Below, piece by piece: positions 34,519-44,000 of a DNA stretch of 64,000 nt. The stretch is taken from assembly GCA_963422675.2 (NCBI GenBank), contig CAXVYS010000013.1, positions 1 to 64,000 on the forward strand. The letters run 5' to 3'. A program made the position numbers and the translations under genes. The notes below the pieces were generated by a model. That model was not told the origin of the DNA, searched no databases, and saw only the letters and a program-made list of their open reading frames with translations. The DNA is from UBA4416 sp963422675 (lineage in GTDB: Bacteria; Bacteroidota; Bacteroidia; B-17B0; Aurantibacillaceae). The first letter of the stretch is position 1; the number at the start of each line of letters is the position of its first letter.

Positions 34519-35484
34519 ATGAAAACACCTGATTTTACAATTCATATTCCGGAACCTTGTCATGAAGACTGGAATGCCATGCAACCTGATGCCAAAGGTA
34601 AATTTTGTAATTCCTGTAATAAATCTGTACATGATTTTTCCGATAAAACAGATATGGAGATCAGGACTATTTTGATGGAGTACAAGGATCAGAAAGTGTG
34701 TGGCCGTTTTAAGAAAACCCAGATTGGCAGGCCGTTACAAATAAGCATTAATATCAATGACCTCCCAAAAGATATGAGTATAACCAAAGCTTTTGGTATA
34801 GCCTTATTTATCGTGTTTGGCACTATGTTATTTAGTTGTACAGATGAAAAAGGACAAAAAGTGGATACGATTGAGATAACAAACACTTCATTGGCGGGAA
34901 CGATTGATTTAATGAATCCTCCTCCGGTAGAGAATTTACCCCTTGAAAGGATGATGACCGGAGAACCGCTGATGCCAATAGATACAACGTTACAAACCAT
35001 TTCATTTAGTGAAACTCATGTGGCAGGTGGCATAAGTTATCATGAAGCGACTTTAGTACCCGAATCTGTTATACCGGTAGACTCGGTTCCTGTTGAACAT
35101 TACCTTGGAGGTTTGGTTGCATATGAAGTGATAGAACCTACAGATACAAGCAGTGTAATGCCAATAGACTCTACGATTCCGAATGATTTCAAGAAATTGG
35201 TGGAGCTGCAGCAGATTAATAAAACCAAAGTTTTCAGCGTTTATCCGAATCCGGGAACCGGAGAATTTACAATCAGGTATGATTTATTGAAAAGATCGGA
35301 TGTAAAAATAACTGTTTTTAACATGAATGGTTCTCTCGTTAAAAGTGTGGCAAATGTTACAGGGCAGTACGAAGGTCAATACCATATTCCTTTAAATCTG
35401 AATGAATTACCCAATGGTATTTACACCGTGAGTTTAATAAATAATGGAACACAGAATATTGAAAGGTTGGTGATTGCACGGTAA
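34519..35484 (+). CDS. T9SS sorting-domain protein with N-terminal four-Cys domain and internal membrane segment
   Basis: The 321-residue protein has an unusual order. It has no N-terminal signal peptide. Residues 1-70 form a small Cys domain (IHIPEPCHEDWNAMQP, FCNSCNKSVHDF, VCGRF; Cys14, Cys30, Cys33, Cys61) that could bind a metal and is predicted cytosolic. A membrane segment (about 90-106) ends in MLFSC with Cys107, which looks like an internal lipobox. A low-complexity periplasmic linker (about 108-230) leads to a typical T9SS type A domain (about 235-321: VFSVYPNPGTGEF...ERLVIAR). Similar Cys domains precede membrane segments in other Bacteroidota proteins. The role is unknown; it might stay membrane-anchored rather than being exported. 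Confidence 0.8.
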   Translation: MKTPDFTIHIPEPCHEDWNAMQPDAKGKFCNSCNKSVHDFSDKTDMEIRTILMEYKDQKVCGRFKKTQIGRPLQISININDLPKDMSITKAFGIALFIVFGTMLFSCTDEKGQKVDTIEITNTSLAGTIDLMNPPPVENLPLERMMTGEPLMPIDTTLQTISFSETHVAGGISYHEATLVPESVIPVDSVPVEHYLGGLVAYEVIEPTDTSSVMPIDSTIPNDFKKLVELQQINKTKVFSVYPNPGTGEFTIRYDLLKRSDVKITVFNMNGSLVKSVANVTGQYEGQYHIPLNLNELPNGIYTVSLINNGTQNIERLVIAR

Positions 35485-35521
35485 TTATTATTTCCTGCTT
35501 CCGCCTTATCATTTAATGGGA

Positions 35522-35543
35522 GATGCTGAAACAAGTTCAGCAT
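35522..35543. repeat. ATGCTGAA-acaa-TTCAGCAT hairpin repeat / terminator
   Basis: A perfect 8-bp stem lies between convergent genes, followed by AACTTTT. The 'atgctgaaacaagttcagcat' string is a widespread intergenic element in Bacteroidota and Proteobacteria in my recollection. It may serve as a terminator here. Confidence 0.7.
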
Positions 35544-35548
35544 AACTT

Positions 35549-36505
35549 TTATACAGGATTTATATTATTTAATACCGCGATCATTTTCTCGGCAATGATT
35601 TTACCCATTTTGTAATTTGATTCATGCGTCCAGCCAGCAATGTGGGGTGTTAAAATTACCTGTTCACTTTTCAATAAATACTGCATAGGCTCGGGTAGAG
35701 TAGTGGTATCCATGTTCTCGAAAGAGGTTGATTCATATTCCAGTACATCCAGGCAAGCGCCTTGTACTTTACCGCTTTGTAAATGTTTTACCAGGTCAGC
35801 AGTGTTTAAACATTGTCCACGAGCGGTGTTTATGACAAAAATATTTTTTTTACAGGCATCAATAAATGCATCATCCAGGAGGTAATGTGTTTCATTTGTT
35901 AATGGTAAATGAATGCTGATAATATCTGCATTATTTTGTATGTCTACTAAAGAAGATTCTGTAACGAATTCATTTCCAAAATGTGTTTTGTATTTATCGT
36001 AAGCTAAAATAGTGCAATCAAAGCCTTGCAATCTTTTGGCAAAAGCTGAGCCCATATTGCCATAACCTATAACACCAACGGTTTTACCGCCAATCTCCAT
36101 GCCACGGTTTTCTGCCCGTTTCCAGATGCCATGCCTTACTTCGTTATCTGCTCTTTTTAAATGATTGAGTAACATCAGTAACATTCCCAAGGCATGTTCT
36201 CCTACAGCGTCTCTGTTTCCTTCAGGGGCACTTACACAGATAATGCCTTTTTGTTGAGCATAGTCTACATCAATATTCTCCATACCTGCACCAACCCGCC
36301 CAATACATTTTAAGTTAGGTGCTGAATCAATGATTTCTTTGGTGATCTTAAATTTACTTCTGATCACGATTCCATCATATTGTGGAAGCAACTGAAGGAG
36401 TTCTTCTTTAGATTTATCCCAAAATAAGTCGCAATGAAAACCTTGTTGCATAAGGGTTTCATGCAGTATACTGTGATTAGAATCTATACAAAGTATTTTT
36501 TTCAT
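35549..36505 (-). CDS. D-isomer-specific 2-hydroxyacid dehydrogenase (phosphoglycerate dehydrogenase-like)
   Basis: The 318-residue NAD-dependent enzyme has a Rossmann motif VIGYGNMGSAFAKR, the substrate Arg in NTARGQCL, a Glu in the LDVLEYES region and the catalytic His in LTPHIAGWTHES. Length without an ACT domain fits short SerA-like enzymes, so 3-phosphoglycerate oxidation in serine synthesis is the likeliest role, but other 2-hydroxyacids are possible. The frame has an earlier ATG at 36544. The 13 residues it adds (MEEVYAGWRLKDV) are encoded by a palindromic repeat, so MKKILCIDSNHS at 36505 is chosen. It is probably the last gene of the minus-strand run from 40167. Confidence 0.86.
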   Translation of the reverse strand: MKKILCIDSNHSILHETLMQQGFHCDLFWDKSKEELLQLLPQYDGIVIRSKFKITKEIIDSAPNLKCIGRVGAGMENIDVDYAQQKGIICVSAPEGNRDAVGEHALGMLLMLLNHLKRADNEVRHGIWKRAENRGMEIGGKTVGVIGYGNMGSAFAKRLQGFDCTILAYDKYKTHFGNEFVTESSLVDIQNNADIISIHLPLTNETHYLLDDAFIDACKKNIFVINTARGQCLNTADLVKHLQSGKVQGACLDVLEYESTSFENMDTTTLPEPMQYLLKSEQVILTPHIAGWTHESNYKMGKIIAEKMIAVLNNINPV

Positions 36506-36507
36506 AA

Positions 36508-36552
36508 CATCCTTCAACCGCCAGCCGGCGTACACTTCCTCCAAAGGAGGAA
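36508..36552. repeat. Palindromic repeat (TTCCTCC-aaa-GGAGGAA plus CGCC-agcc-GGCG)
   Basis: A perfect 7-bp palindrome at 36536-36552 adjoins a second small GC-rich hairpin at 36519-36530. This two-hairpin arrangement resembles dispersed 'cctttggagg...ccgccagctggcgg' elements that I recall from Bacteroidota. It overlaps the untranslated start region of the dehydrogenase gene. Confidence 0.55.
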
Positions 36553-36570
36553 TTTGTTTAATCCAAAAAA

Positions 36571-37224
36571 TTATGGAATATCAATGTACTTGTGTGTTTG
36601 TAAAGAGATCATCCATCGTGGGTTCTGTTTTACATATTCCACAATGAAAGGTGTAATCTCATTACGTTTGCTCCATTCGGGTTGTAAATACAAATAACAG
36701 TTTTCACTTACTTTTTCGGCTTGTTCTTCGGCCCATTTAAAATCGTGCTTATTAAAAACAATTATTTTTAACTCATGCGCCGCTTTGTAAATTTCTTCTT
36801 TAGGAAGCATGGTTTTTTTTGGTGATAAACAGATCCAGTCCCAGAAACCGCTTAGGGGATATGCTCCAGAGGTTTCAATAAATGTTTGAATGTGTTGTTG
36901 CTTTAAAACAGACGTTAAATGATCTAAATTATAAATCAAAGGTTCACCTCCTGTAACAACTACAGCAGGCGTTTTACTTTGAAGTACAGATTCTATAATT
37001 GTATCGGAAGTAGTTAAGGGATGAATTTTTGCATCCCAGCTTTCCTTTACATCACACCAATGGCAACCCACATCACAACCACCAATCCGGATAAAATAAG
37101 CCGCTTTACCTGTATTATAGCCTTCTCCCTGTATGGTATAAAACTCTTCCATTAAAGGGAGTAGTTTACCTTCATTCAATAATGTTTGCTGTTCGGGTTC
37201 TAAGCCGCTTAATTTATAGTTCAT
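36571..37224 (-). CDS. queE: 7-carboxy-7-deazaguanine synthase (radical SAM)
   Basis: The 217-residue enzyme has a short radical-SAM motif RIGGCDVGCHWCD with Cys50, Cys54 and Cys57 binding the [4Fe-4S] cluster. It also has the family opening MEEFYTIQGEGYNTGKAAYF and the substrate motif VVTGGEPL. QueE contracts 6-carboxy-tetrahydropterin to 7-carboxy-7-deazaguanine in queuosine synthesis. It starts 21 bp downstream of the UDP-sugar dehydrogenase gene in the same direction, so it is probably co-transcribed with polysaccharide genes despite its unrelated pathway. Other que genes are not in the window. Confidence 0.94.
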   Translation of the reverse strand: MNYKLSGLEPEQQTLLNEGKLLPLMEEFYTIQGEGYNTGKAAYFIRIGGCDVGCHWCDVKESWDAKIHPLTTSDTIIESVLQSKTPAVVVTGGEPLIYNLDHLTSVLKQQHIQTFIETSGAYPLSGFWDWICLSPKKTMLPKEEIYKAAHELKIIVFNKHDFKWAEEQAEKVSENCYLYLQPEWSKRNEITPFIVEYVKQNPRWMISLQTHKYIDIP

Positions 37225-37245
37225 TTAATGGGTGATTCCTATCTG

Positions 37246-38538
37246 TTACAAGCTCCAATAAGTCAAAGCTTTAATTTTGTCTTTATACATGCCTTTCACG
37301 TCCACTAATATTCCTTTATTTGAAAGTATTCCTTTGAAATATTTTTCATCCAATGTTTTATATTCTTTGTGGTTAACCGCTACAATAACACCATCATAGC
37401 CTTTAGCCAGTTTATTTAAACCAAAGCCGTATTCATGTTTTAATTCGTCATTATCGGCATGCGGATCAACGATCTCTACTTTAACTCCAAATGATTTTAA
37501 TTCTTTAACAATGTCGGCAACCTTACTGTTACGGATATCGCTTACATCTTCTTTAAATGTAGCACCCATAATTAATACCTTTGATTTGCTGATATTTTTT
37601 CCGGCTGCAATAATTTTTTTAACGCAGGTTTTAGCTACATAAAATCCCATGCTGTCATTTACGTAACGTCCGCTATTAATCACTCTTGAATGGTACCCGA
37701 GAGATTCTGCTTTATGAGTTAAATAGTAAGGATCAACGCCAATGCAATGACCACCAACCAGGCCCGGAGAAAATTTAAGAAAATTCCATTTTGTACCTGC
37801 AGCGGCTAATACATCATAGGTATTAATGTTCATTTTGTTAAAGATGATGGAAAGCTCATTCATCAATGCAATATTCACATCACGCTGCGTGTTTTCAATA
37901 ATTTTTGCAGCTTCTGCCACTTTAATGCTTGAGGCACGGTGTGTTCCCGGTTCAACAATAATTTCGTAAGTTTTAGCAATATTATCCAGGCTTTCTGCAT
38001 CACAGCCTGAAACAATTTTTAAGATCTTAGTGATGGTATGTTCTTTATCTCCCGGATTAATTCGTTCAGGAGAATAGCCTACTTTAAAATCTTTAATGAA
38101 TTTTAAGCCTGATTCTTTTTCTAAAACAGGAATACAATCTTCTTCTGTACAACCAGGGTAAACGGTTGATTCAAATACGACATAATCACCTTTTTTAAGC
38201 ACTTTACCAACTGTAGCGGATGCACTGAGCAATGGTTTCAAGTCAGGTAAATTATGCTCGTCAATAGGAGTAGGAACCGCTACGATAAAGAAATTAGCTT
38301 TCTTAAGATCTTCCAGTTTATGCGTGAAAGTTATATCCGATTTGGCAAATTCTGATTTTGGTAATTCGTTACTTGGGTCAATGTCTTTATTCATCATACC
38401 CACTCTTTTTTCGTTAATATCAAATCCAATGACTTTTATTTTTTTTGCAAAAGCCAATGCAATGGGTAATCCTACATAACCTAAACCAATAACGGCTACA
38501 GTTGCTTTTTTTTCAATGATGTTTTTATAAATTGCCAT
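37246..38538 (-). CDS. UDP-N-acetylhexosamine 6-dehydrogenase (TviB/WbpO/WbpA family)
   Basis: The 430-residue NAD-dependent dehydrogenase oxidises C6 of a UDP-N-acetyl-hexosamine to the uronic acid. The N-terminal Rossmann motif is VIGLGYVGLPIA (16-27). The central part shows ESTVYPGCTEEDC and VGYSPERINPGDK, and the catalytic Cys265 lies in GGHCIGVDPYY. The sequence is closest to TviB/WbpO-type enzymes by these motifs. The next two upstream genes resemble WbpB and WbpD, which act on the UDP-GlcNAcA made by WbpA, so in this operon it probably supplies that intermediate. It is 13 bp from the oxidoreductase gene. Confidence 0.92.
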   Translation of the reverse strand: MAIYKNIIEKKATVAVIGLGYVGLPIALAFAKKIKVIGFDINEKRVGMMNKDIDPSNELPKSEFAKSDITFTHKLEDLKKANFFIVAVPTPIDEHNLPDLKPLLSASATVGKVLKKGDYVVFESTVYPGCTEEDCIPVLEKESGLKFIKDFKVGYSPERINPGDKEHTITKILKIVSGCDAESLDNIAKTYEIIVEPGTHRASSIKVAEAAKIIENTQRDVNIALMNELSIIFNKMNINTYDVLAAAGTKWNFLKFSPGLVGGHCIGVDPYYLTHKAESLGYHSRVINSGRYVNDSMGFYVAKTCVKKIIAAGKNISKSKVLIMGATFKEDVSDIRNSKVADIVKELKSFGVKVEIVDPHADNDELKHEYGFGLNKLAKGYDGVIVAVNHKEYKTLDEKYFKGILSNKGILVDVKGMYKDKIKALTYWSL

Positions 38539-38551
38539 AATAAAATGAGTT

Positions 38552-39589
38552 CTATGCGTTTTTTAATTTTAATACTGTTTCAGGTCTTAATTCATAAATG
38601 CGTTCAATAATATCTACTACTTTCAAGCCTTCCAAGGCATTTGTCGTAATTTTATTATTTCCTTTAATGGTATCTACTACGTTTTCGATAACGTTGTGGT
38701 GGTTATTAGCAGAGCCTTTATAAGCGCCATAATCATTCGCCGGATTTGTTTCTGCTAATTCAGGCATTGTATAATCTTTAATATGGCAGGTTTCAATCTG
38801 ATCCATGTACTGTCCACCTACTTTTACGCTGCCTTTACTACCGATAATCGTTAAAGAAGATTCTAAATTTTTATCCCATACAGAGGTAGAGTAATTAATA
38901 CTTCCCATACCACCATTCACAAAATCAAAGCTTACAAAGCCACTGTCTTCAAAGTCTGTAGTATCCTGATGGTTGAAGTCGGCAAATTTAGCCTGTATGT
39001 TTTTAATATCGCCAAACAACCAATACATAATATCGATCCAGTGAGAAAATTGAGTGAATAATGTTCCACCATCCATCTCCTGCGTGCCTTTCCAGCCATC
39101 TGCTTTGTAATAACGTGCATCACGGTTCCAATAGCAATTTAATTGAACCATGTAAACATCACCAATGGTTTTTTTATCTACCATTTCCTTTAACCATACA
39201 CTTGGCGGAGAATAACGGTTTTGCATCACGCAAAAAACCGTTTTGTTATGATCCAAAGCGGTATGAATTATTTTTTCACCTTCGGCTTTACTCAAAGCCA
39301 TTGGTTTTTCAATTACAACATGTTTATTCGATTCCAAGACTTTAAGTGCATGTTCTGAATGTAAACCGTTAGGTGTACATACACAAACTACTTGTATTTC
39401 GGGATGTTTTTCCAATAATTCTTCAATGGAAAAATAGAAATGTTCTTTAAAATCACCCAATCCCAGTTCGTGGTGGGGCAAAAAATCACAAATTGCAACC
39501 AGTTCACAGTCCGGATTTCTACGTACCATTTCTGCGTGTCTTTTGCCAATGTGTCCCTGGCCGATAACTCCAAATTTAATTTTAGACAT
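38552..39589 (-). CDS. wbpB: WbpB-like Gfo/Idh/MocA oxidoreductase (UDP-2-acetamido-2-deoxyglucuronate oxidase)
   Basis: The 345-residue enzyme has an N-terminal NAD(P) motif GVIGQGHIGKRHAEM, the Gfo/Idh signature VVIEKPMALSKAEGE with the catalytic Lys, and the C-terminal GGGTLFTQFSHWID-like substrate stretch (here DGGTLFTQFSHWID). WbpB oxidises C3 of UDP-GlcNAcA before transamination by WbpE. Assignment to WbpB rests on its place between a WbpD-like acetyltransferase (1-bp overlap) and a WbpA/TviB-type dehydrogenase. By sequence alone it is a general Gfo/Idh enzyme. No WbpE aminotransferase is visible in the window. Confidence 0.85.
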   Translation of the reverse strand: MSKIKFGVIGQGHIGKRHAEMVRRNPDCELVAICDFLPHHELGLGDFKEHFYFSIEELLEKHPEIQVVCVCTPNGLHSEHALKVLESNKHVVIEKPMALSKAEGEKIIHTALDHNKTVFCVMQNRYSPPSVWLKEMVDKKTIGDVYMVQLNCYWNRDARYYKADGWKGTQEMDGGTLFTQFSHWIDIMYWLFGDIKNIQAKFADFNHQDTTDFEDSGFVSFDFVNGGMGSINYSTSVWDKNLESSLTIIGSKGSVKVGGQYMDQIETCHIKDYTMPELAETNPANDYGAYKGSANNHHNVIENVVDTIKGNNKITTNALEGLKVVDIIERIYELRPETVLKLKNA

Positions 39590-40167
39590 TAAGAAATTCT
39601 TTTTACGAGGTTATTATCAAGTTTATAAGATTGTCCGCTTTCTGTGCAAGTAGCGGTTCCTGTTGCATCAAACTCTAATCGGTGACCAAATTCGCTCATC
39701 CAACCTATTTGACGGGAAGGATTTCCTACAACCAATGCATAGGCAGGAACGGTTTTGGTAACTACAGCACCGGCACCAATAAAGGCAAATTCGCCAATAT
39801 CATGTCCGCAAACGATCGTTGCATTTGCACCAATACTGGCGCCATTGCCCACGTGTGTTTTTGCATATTCTGCTCTTCTATTTACAGCGCTGCGCGGGTT
39901 AATAACGTTTGTAAATACCATAGAAGGTCCTAAAAACACATCGTCACCACAAATTACACCTGTGTAAATAGAAACGTTATTTTGTACTTTTACATTTTTA
40001 CCTAATTCTACATCGGGTGAAATAACTACATTTTGACCAATGTTACAGTTTTCGCCAAGTTTACAGTTTGGCATAATATGGCTAAAATGCCATATTTTAG
40101 TTCCTTTGCCAATTATACACCCCTCATCAACAAAGGCTGAAGCATGGGCGAAATACGATTTTTCCAT
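39589..40167 (-). CDS. wbpD: WbpD-like UDP-sugar N-acetyltransferase (left-handed beta-helix)
   Basis: The 192-residue protein is built of hexapeptide repeats (e.g. IGKGTKIWHFSHI, LGENCNIGQNVVI, VGNGASIGANATIV, IGEFAFIGAGAVV) that form a left-handed beta-helix trimer. The segment FTNVINPRSAVNRR and the end VVGNPSRQIGWMSEFG are characteristic of WbpD/WlbB. These enzymes transfer acetyl from acetyl-CoA to the 3-amino group of UDP-GlcNAc3NA. Its stop overlaps the next start (TAATG), so it is translationally coupled to the wbpB-like gene. It is the first gene of this minus-strand operon; the upstream 106 bp hold the likely promoter. Confidence 0.9.
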   Translation of the reverse strand: MEKSYFAHASAFVDEGCIIGKGTKIWHFSHIMPNCKLGENCNIGQNVVISPDVELGKNVKVQNNVSIYTGVICGDDVFLGPSMVFTNVINPRSAVNRRAEYAKTHVGNGASIGANATIVCGHDIGEFAFIGAGAVVTKTVPAYALVVGNPSRQIGWMSEFGHRLEFDATGTATCTESGQSYKLDNNLVKRIS

Positions 40168-40273
40168 AGTTTTTATAAAAAGATAACAAACTTAACAATT
40201 TAAAGCCAAAAAGCAGTCAAAATTTGTGCCGTTTAAATAAAAAATATAACATTACACCTTAATTTGTAAAGAC

Positions 40274-40945
40274 TTGAGTTTTAGATTAAATATAAAGTAT
40301 TATCTCGTTCATAGCCTGGGTTTCACGAATAAAGAAGCTATAAGAGCCATTGAATCCCATAAACTAATGGTAAACGGGAGTCCGGTTGTTGAAAACATCG
40401 AATTTGATGAGACATCGGAGGTGTTTTACAATGGGGAAGTGTTAAAACCGCACAGCCCTTTTACTTACATTGCTTTATATAAACCGAGAGGCATAGAAAC
40501 TACTCATAATACGGAAATAGAACATAATTTAACCACCGTGTTTAAGTTTGATAAACACTTAGGCTTTGCCGGCAGGTTGGATAAGGAATCGGAGGGATTG
40601 CTTATTTTATCTAATGACGGTAAATACATTCAAAAGCTCTCGTCACCGCTGGTTGAAAAGGAAAAAGAATATTTAGTAACTGTTCAAAGGCAAATTACCG
40701 GAGAATTTATACAACATATGTCGCAGGGAGTTGATATTATGATTTGCAAAACAAAGCCCTGTGCGATAGAAAAGTTATCTGATTTTGAGTTTAAAATTAT
40801 ATTGAAGGAAGGTAAAAACAGGCAAATCAGGAGAATGTGCAAGGCTCTTGGTAATTACGTCACTCAGCTTGTAAGGGTTAGAATTGATACGATCCAGTTG
40901 GATGGATTAATGCCGGGAGAGCACAGGCATTTCACTTTATCTTAA
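40274..40945 (+). CDS. RsuA/RluF-family pseudouridine synthase with TTG start
   Basis: The 223-residue RNA-modifying enzyme has an N-terminal S4 RNA-binding domain (about 1-60: TNKEAIRAIESHKLMVNG). A catalytic domain follows with the nucleophile Asp in GRLDKESEGLL, and GKNRQIRRMCKALGNYV as the C-terminal signature. The latter resembles RluF, which modifies U2604 of 23S rRNA, although the RsuA family also includes 16S enzymes. The frame is closed upstream by TAA at 40247 and contains no ATG before the S4 domain, so the TTG at 40274 (MSFRLNIKYY) is the probable start. It is divergent from wbpD. Confidence 0.88.
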   Translation: MSFRLNIKYYLVHSLGFTNKEAIRAIESHKLMVNGSPVVENIEFDETSEVFYNGEVLKPHSPFTYIALYKPRGIETTHNTEIEHNLTTVFKFDKHLGFAGRLDKESEGLLILSNDGKYIQKLSSPLVEKEKEYLVTVQRQITGEFIQHMSQGVDIMICKTKPCAIEKLSDFEFKIILKEGKNRQIRRMCKALGNYVTQLVRVRIDTIQLDGLMPGEHRHFTLS

Positions 40946-40967
40946 ACCAGAAGGAGTTATAAAACAG

Positions 40968-41021
40968 GGTAGATCTTCTGTTTCTGATTTATAGAACCAA
41001 AGAAGGCTCTACCGGTTTTTT
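40968..41021. terminator. Terminator between convergent rRNA-modification and RND-pump genes
   Basis: GGTAGATCTTCT (40968) pairs with AGAAGGCTCTACC (ends 41013) with small mismatches and a loop of about 20 bases. TTTTTT follows on the plus strand, and GTTTT follows on the minus strand. Confidence 0.6.
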
Positions 41022-41066
41022 CAAGAGGAACCAATCATCATACAAAGCATGAAAAAGGAGTAACCG

Positions 41067-44000
41067 TTAAGGTGTTTCTGAATCTTCTTCCTGGCGCTTA
41101 ACTTTTTTATTCTTAGTTAACCAAAAATAAAGTGGCGGAATAATAACCGGAGCAAAAAGTAAGGTACTGGTTAAACCTCCAATAATTACAGTAGCTAGCG
41201 GACGCTGAACATCTGATCCGATTCCTGAGGAGATAGCAGCGGGAACAAGCCCTATGATTGCAACAATTAAAATGGAAAGTAACGCTCTTAATTGCTCTTT
41301 TGAAGCCGTTAAAATATTTGTTTCTAAATTCAAATTATCGGAACCACTGACTCTGTTGATAGCCGAAACCAGTAAGACTCCTGCCATTACCGAGATTCCG
41401 AAAATACTAACAAATCCAACACCTGCAGAGACATTAAAATAATACCCGCGAATTAATAAAGCAACGATTCCGCCTCCCAAAGCAAATAAGATACAACTCA
41501 TGGTAACCATGGTATGTTGAATGTTTTTAAACAACATAAAGAGAAATAAAAACACTAAAATGATGGTTAGCGGAATTGTAAATGCCAATTGTTTTCCTGC
41601 TCTTTCTAAGTTTTCGTATTGCCCCCCGTAGATGATAGAATACCCTTTCGGGACATGAATTTTCCCATCAATTTTCTTTTGAAGCTCTTTTACAAATCCT
41701 CCCTGATCCCGTCCTTTAATATTGGTTCGTACTGTTACCATCCGTTTACTCCCGTAACGGTAAATATTAGTCTGGCCTTCCACATAATGGATATCTGATA
41801 ATTGGCTCATGGGGATTAAAGAACCATTAGCTGATGGAACCTGGATATTTTTTATGGCGTCAATTGAATTTCTATACTCAGGTAAAAAGCGAACCACAAT
41901 ATCGTAGCGTTTCGTTCCATCATATAATGTAGAAATAACTTTACCGCCAATAGCCGCTTCAATCATATTTTGTATATCGGCCACGTTAATTCCAAAGCGG
42001 GCTGCTGCTTCGCGATTGATCGTAATGGCCAGTTGTTCCTGCGGGCCTTCCTGTTCTATATTTACATTGTCTGCACCTTTAGTGCTTTTTACGATCTTAA
42101 CGATGCTATCGGCTTTTTGTCGCATCATAACCAGGCTATCGCCAACAATTGAAACAGCAAGGTCTGCAGCACTTCCTGTTACAATTTCCATAACCTGATC
42201 AATAATCGGTTGACCCGAGGAAAAGGTAACAGAAGGCAATTCGTTTTGCAATTCCGCTTTTATCTTTGATACCAGTTCCTTTTTCGTAATGGTATCACTC
42301 CACAATTTATATTCCTTTAACCCAATTAAAATTTCGTTTCGGTTTGCCGGGAAAGGATCCGTACCATCATCGTTACGGCCTGTTTGTGTAATAACAAAGG
42401 CAATTTGCGGGTATTTACCAATTGTTTCTCTTATTTTATGGGCATAGCTTGCATTTTCCTGAATGGTTATTCCGGCAGGGAAATTTCCTCTCAGGAAAAT
42501 AGAGCCTTCATCTAAAGTTGGTAAAAATTCTGTTCCTAATTTTAACCCGAATAAAATAAATACGGCAACAATTCCAAAACCAATTAATACTGTTTTTTTA
42601 TACGCTTTCATAAAAAGCGAAAGGGTTTTAGCATACATTCTTGAGATAAAATCGAGTACTATATTTTTATGTTCTTTTATTGGCTTCTCGTAATCTGCCA
42701 ATGCCTTTTTATAAGAGAACGAAATTAATACAGGAATAAAGGTTAAAGCCGCTAACATCGAGCCTATTACAGCAAATGCCAATGTTAAAGCCATAGGAGA
42801 AAATAACTTACCTTCAACCCTTGTCATTAATAAAATAGGCATGTAGGCCAAAATAATGATGGTTACCGAAAAGAAAATTTCACGTCCAACTTCTTGCGCA
42901 GCGAGCAAAGTAATTTTCAAAATACCTTGTTTTTTTTCTTCAATAGTGGCTGTCCGGTATTTTCTGATGAGATGTTCGGCCATTACACAAGCCCCGTCAA
43001 CAATAATTCCAAAATCGATAGCCCCCAGCGAAAGAAGATTAGCAGGGATGTGCGCTATTTTCATGAGGATGAACGCAAACAATAAAGAGAAAGGAATAGT
43101 TAAAGCAACTACGAGCGCACTTCTGATGCTACCTAAAAAGAAAATCAATAAAATTACCACAATAGATATTCCTTCAAATAAGGTGTGAGCTACTGTTTCT
43201 AATGAATGGTCAATTAAAAAACTTCTATCATAGAGTGGGCGTAAAGTAACGCCTTCCGGTAATTCTGAGTCCTGCAAATCAGCCATTTTTGCTTTCAGAA
43301 GTTTTAATACCTCGCTTGGATTTTCGTAGCGTCTCAATAACACAATGCCTTCCACGCCGCTGTTCACATCTATGCTGTCATTCGATACAAAATAGCCCAA
43401 TACACCACTTGGTGGCGGCGGAGTAATTTCTACAGTAGCTACATCCCGTATAAAAACAGGAACACCGTTATCAGATTTTAAAACAATATTTTGGATGTCC
43501 TGTTCGGTTTTAATGGCGCCCAGTCCTCTCACTGCAAAGCCTTGTCCCCCTGTTGAAATAACATTCCCTCCCGTGTTTTGATTATTTGCATTTACAGCAT
43601 CAATAACGGCTTGTAAGGTGAGATTATATTTACGAAGCTTATCGGGAGCAGTAAGGATATGAAATTGTTTTAAGGGACCTCCAAACGTTGTAACATCAGC
43701 AATTCCGGGTACTTGTAATAATGCAGGCTTAATAACCCAATCCTGTAAATCACGAAGTTGTGTTTTGCTTAATGATGGAGGTGCTTCTACCACATAACGA
43801 AAAATCTCACCAACTGCAGTACTTAAGGGGGCCAATTCAGGTGCTACTCCATTGGGTAATTGAGCACCGGCTAAGCGTTCTATCACCTGTTGCCTGGCAA
43901 AATAATCATCGGTACCGTCCTTAAACGTTAATTGTACCACCGATAAACCAAAAATAGTACGGCTTCTCCTGTCTAAAACATTTGGTGTATTTTGCAGAGC

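Noticed and set aside
42856..43188. Open frame of 110 codons on the plus strand
   Set aside because: It is antisense to the RND pump gene, whose motifs are intact across this region.
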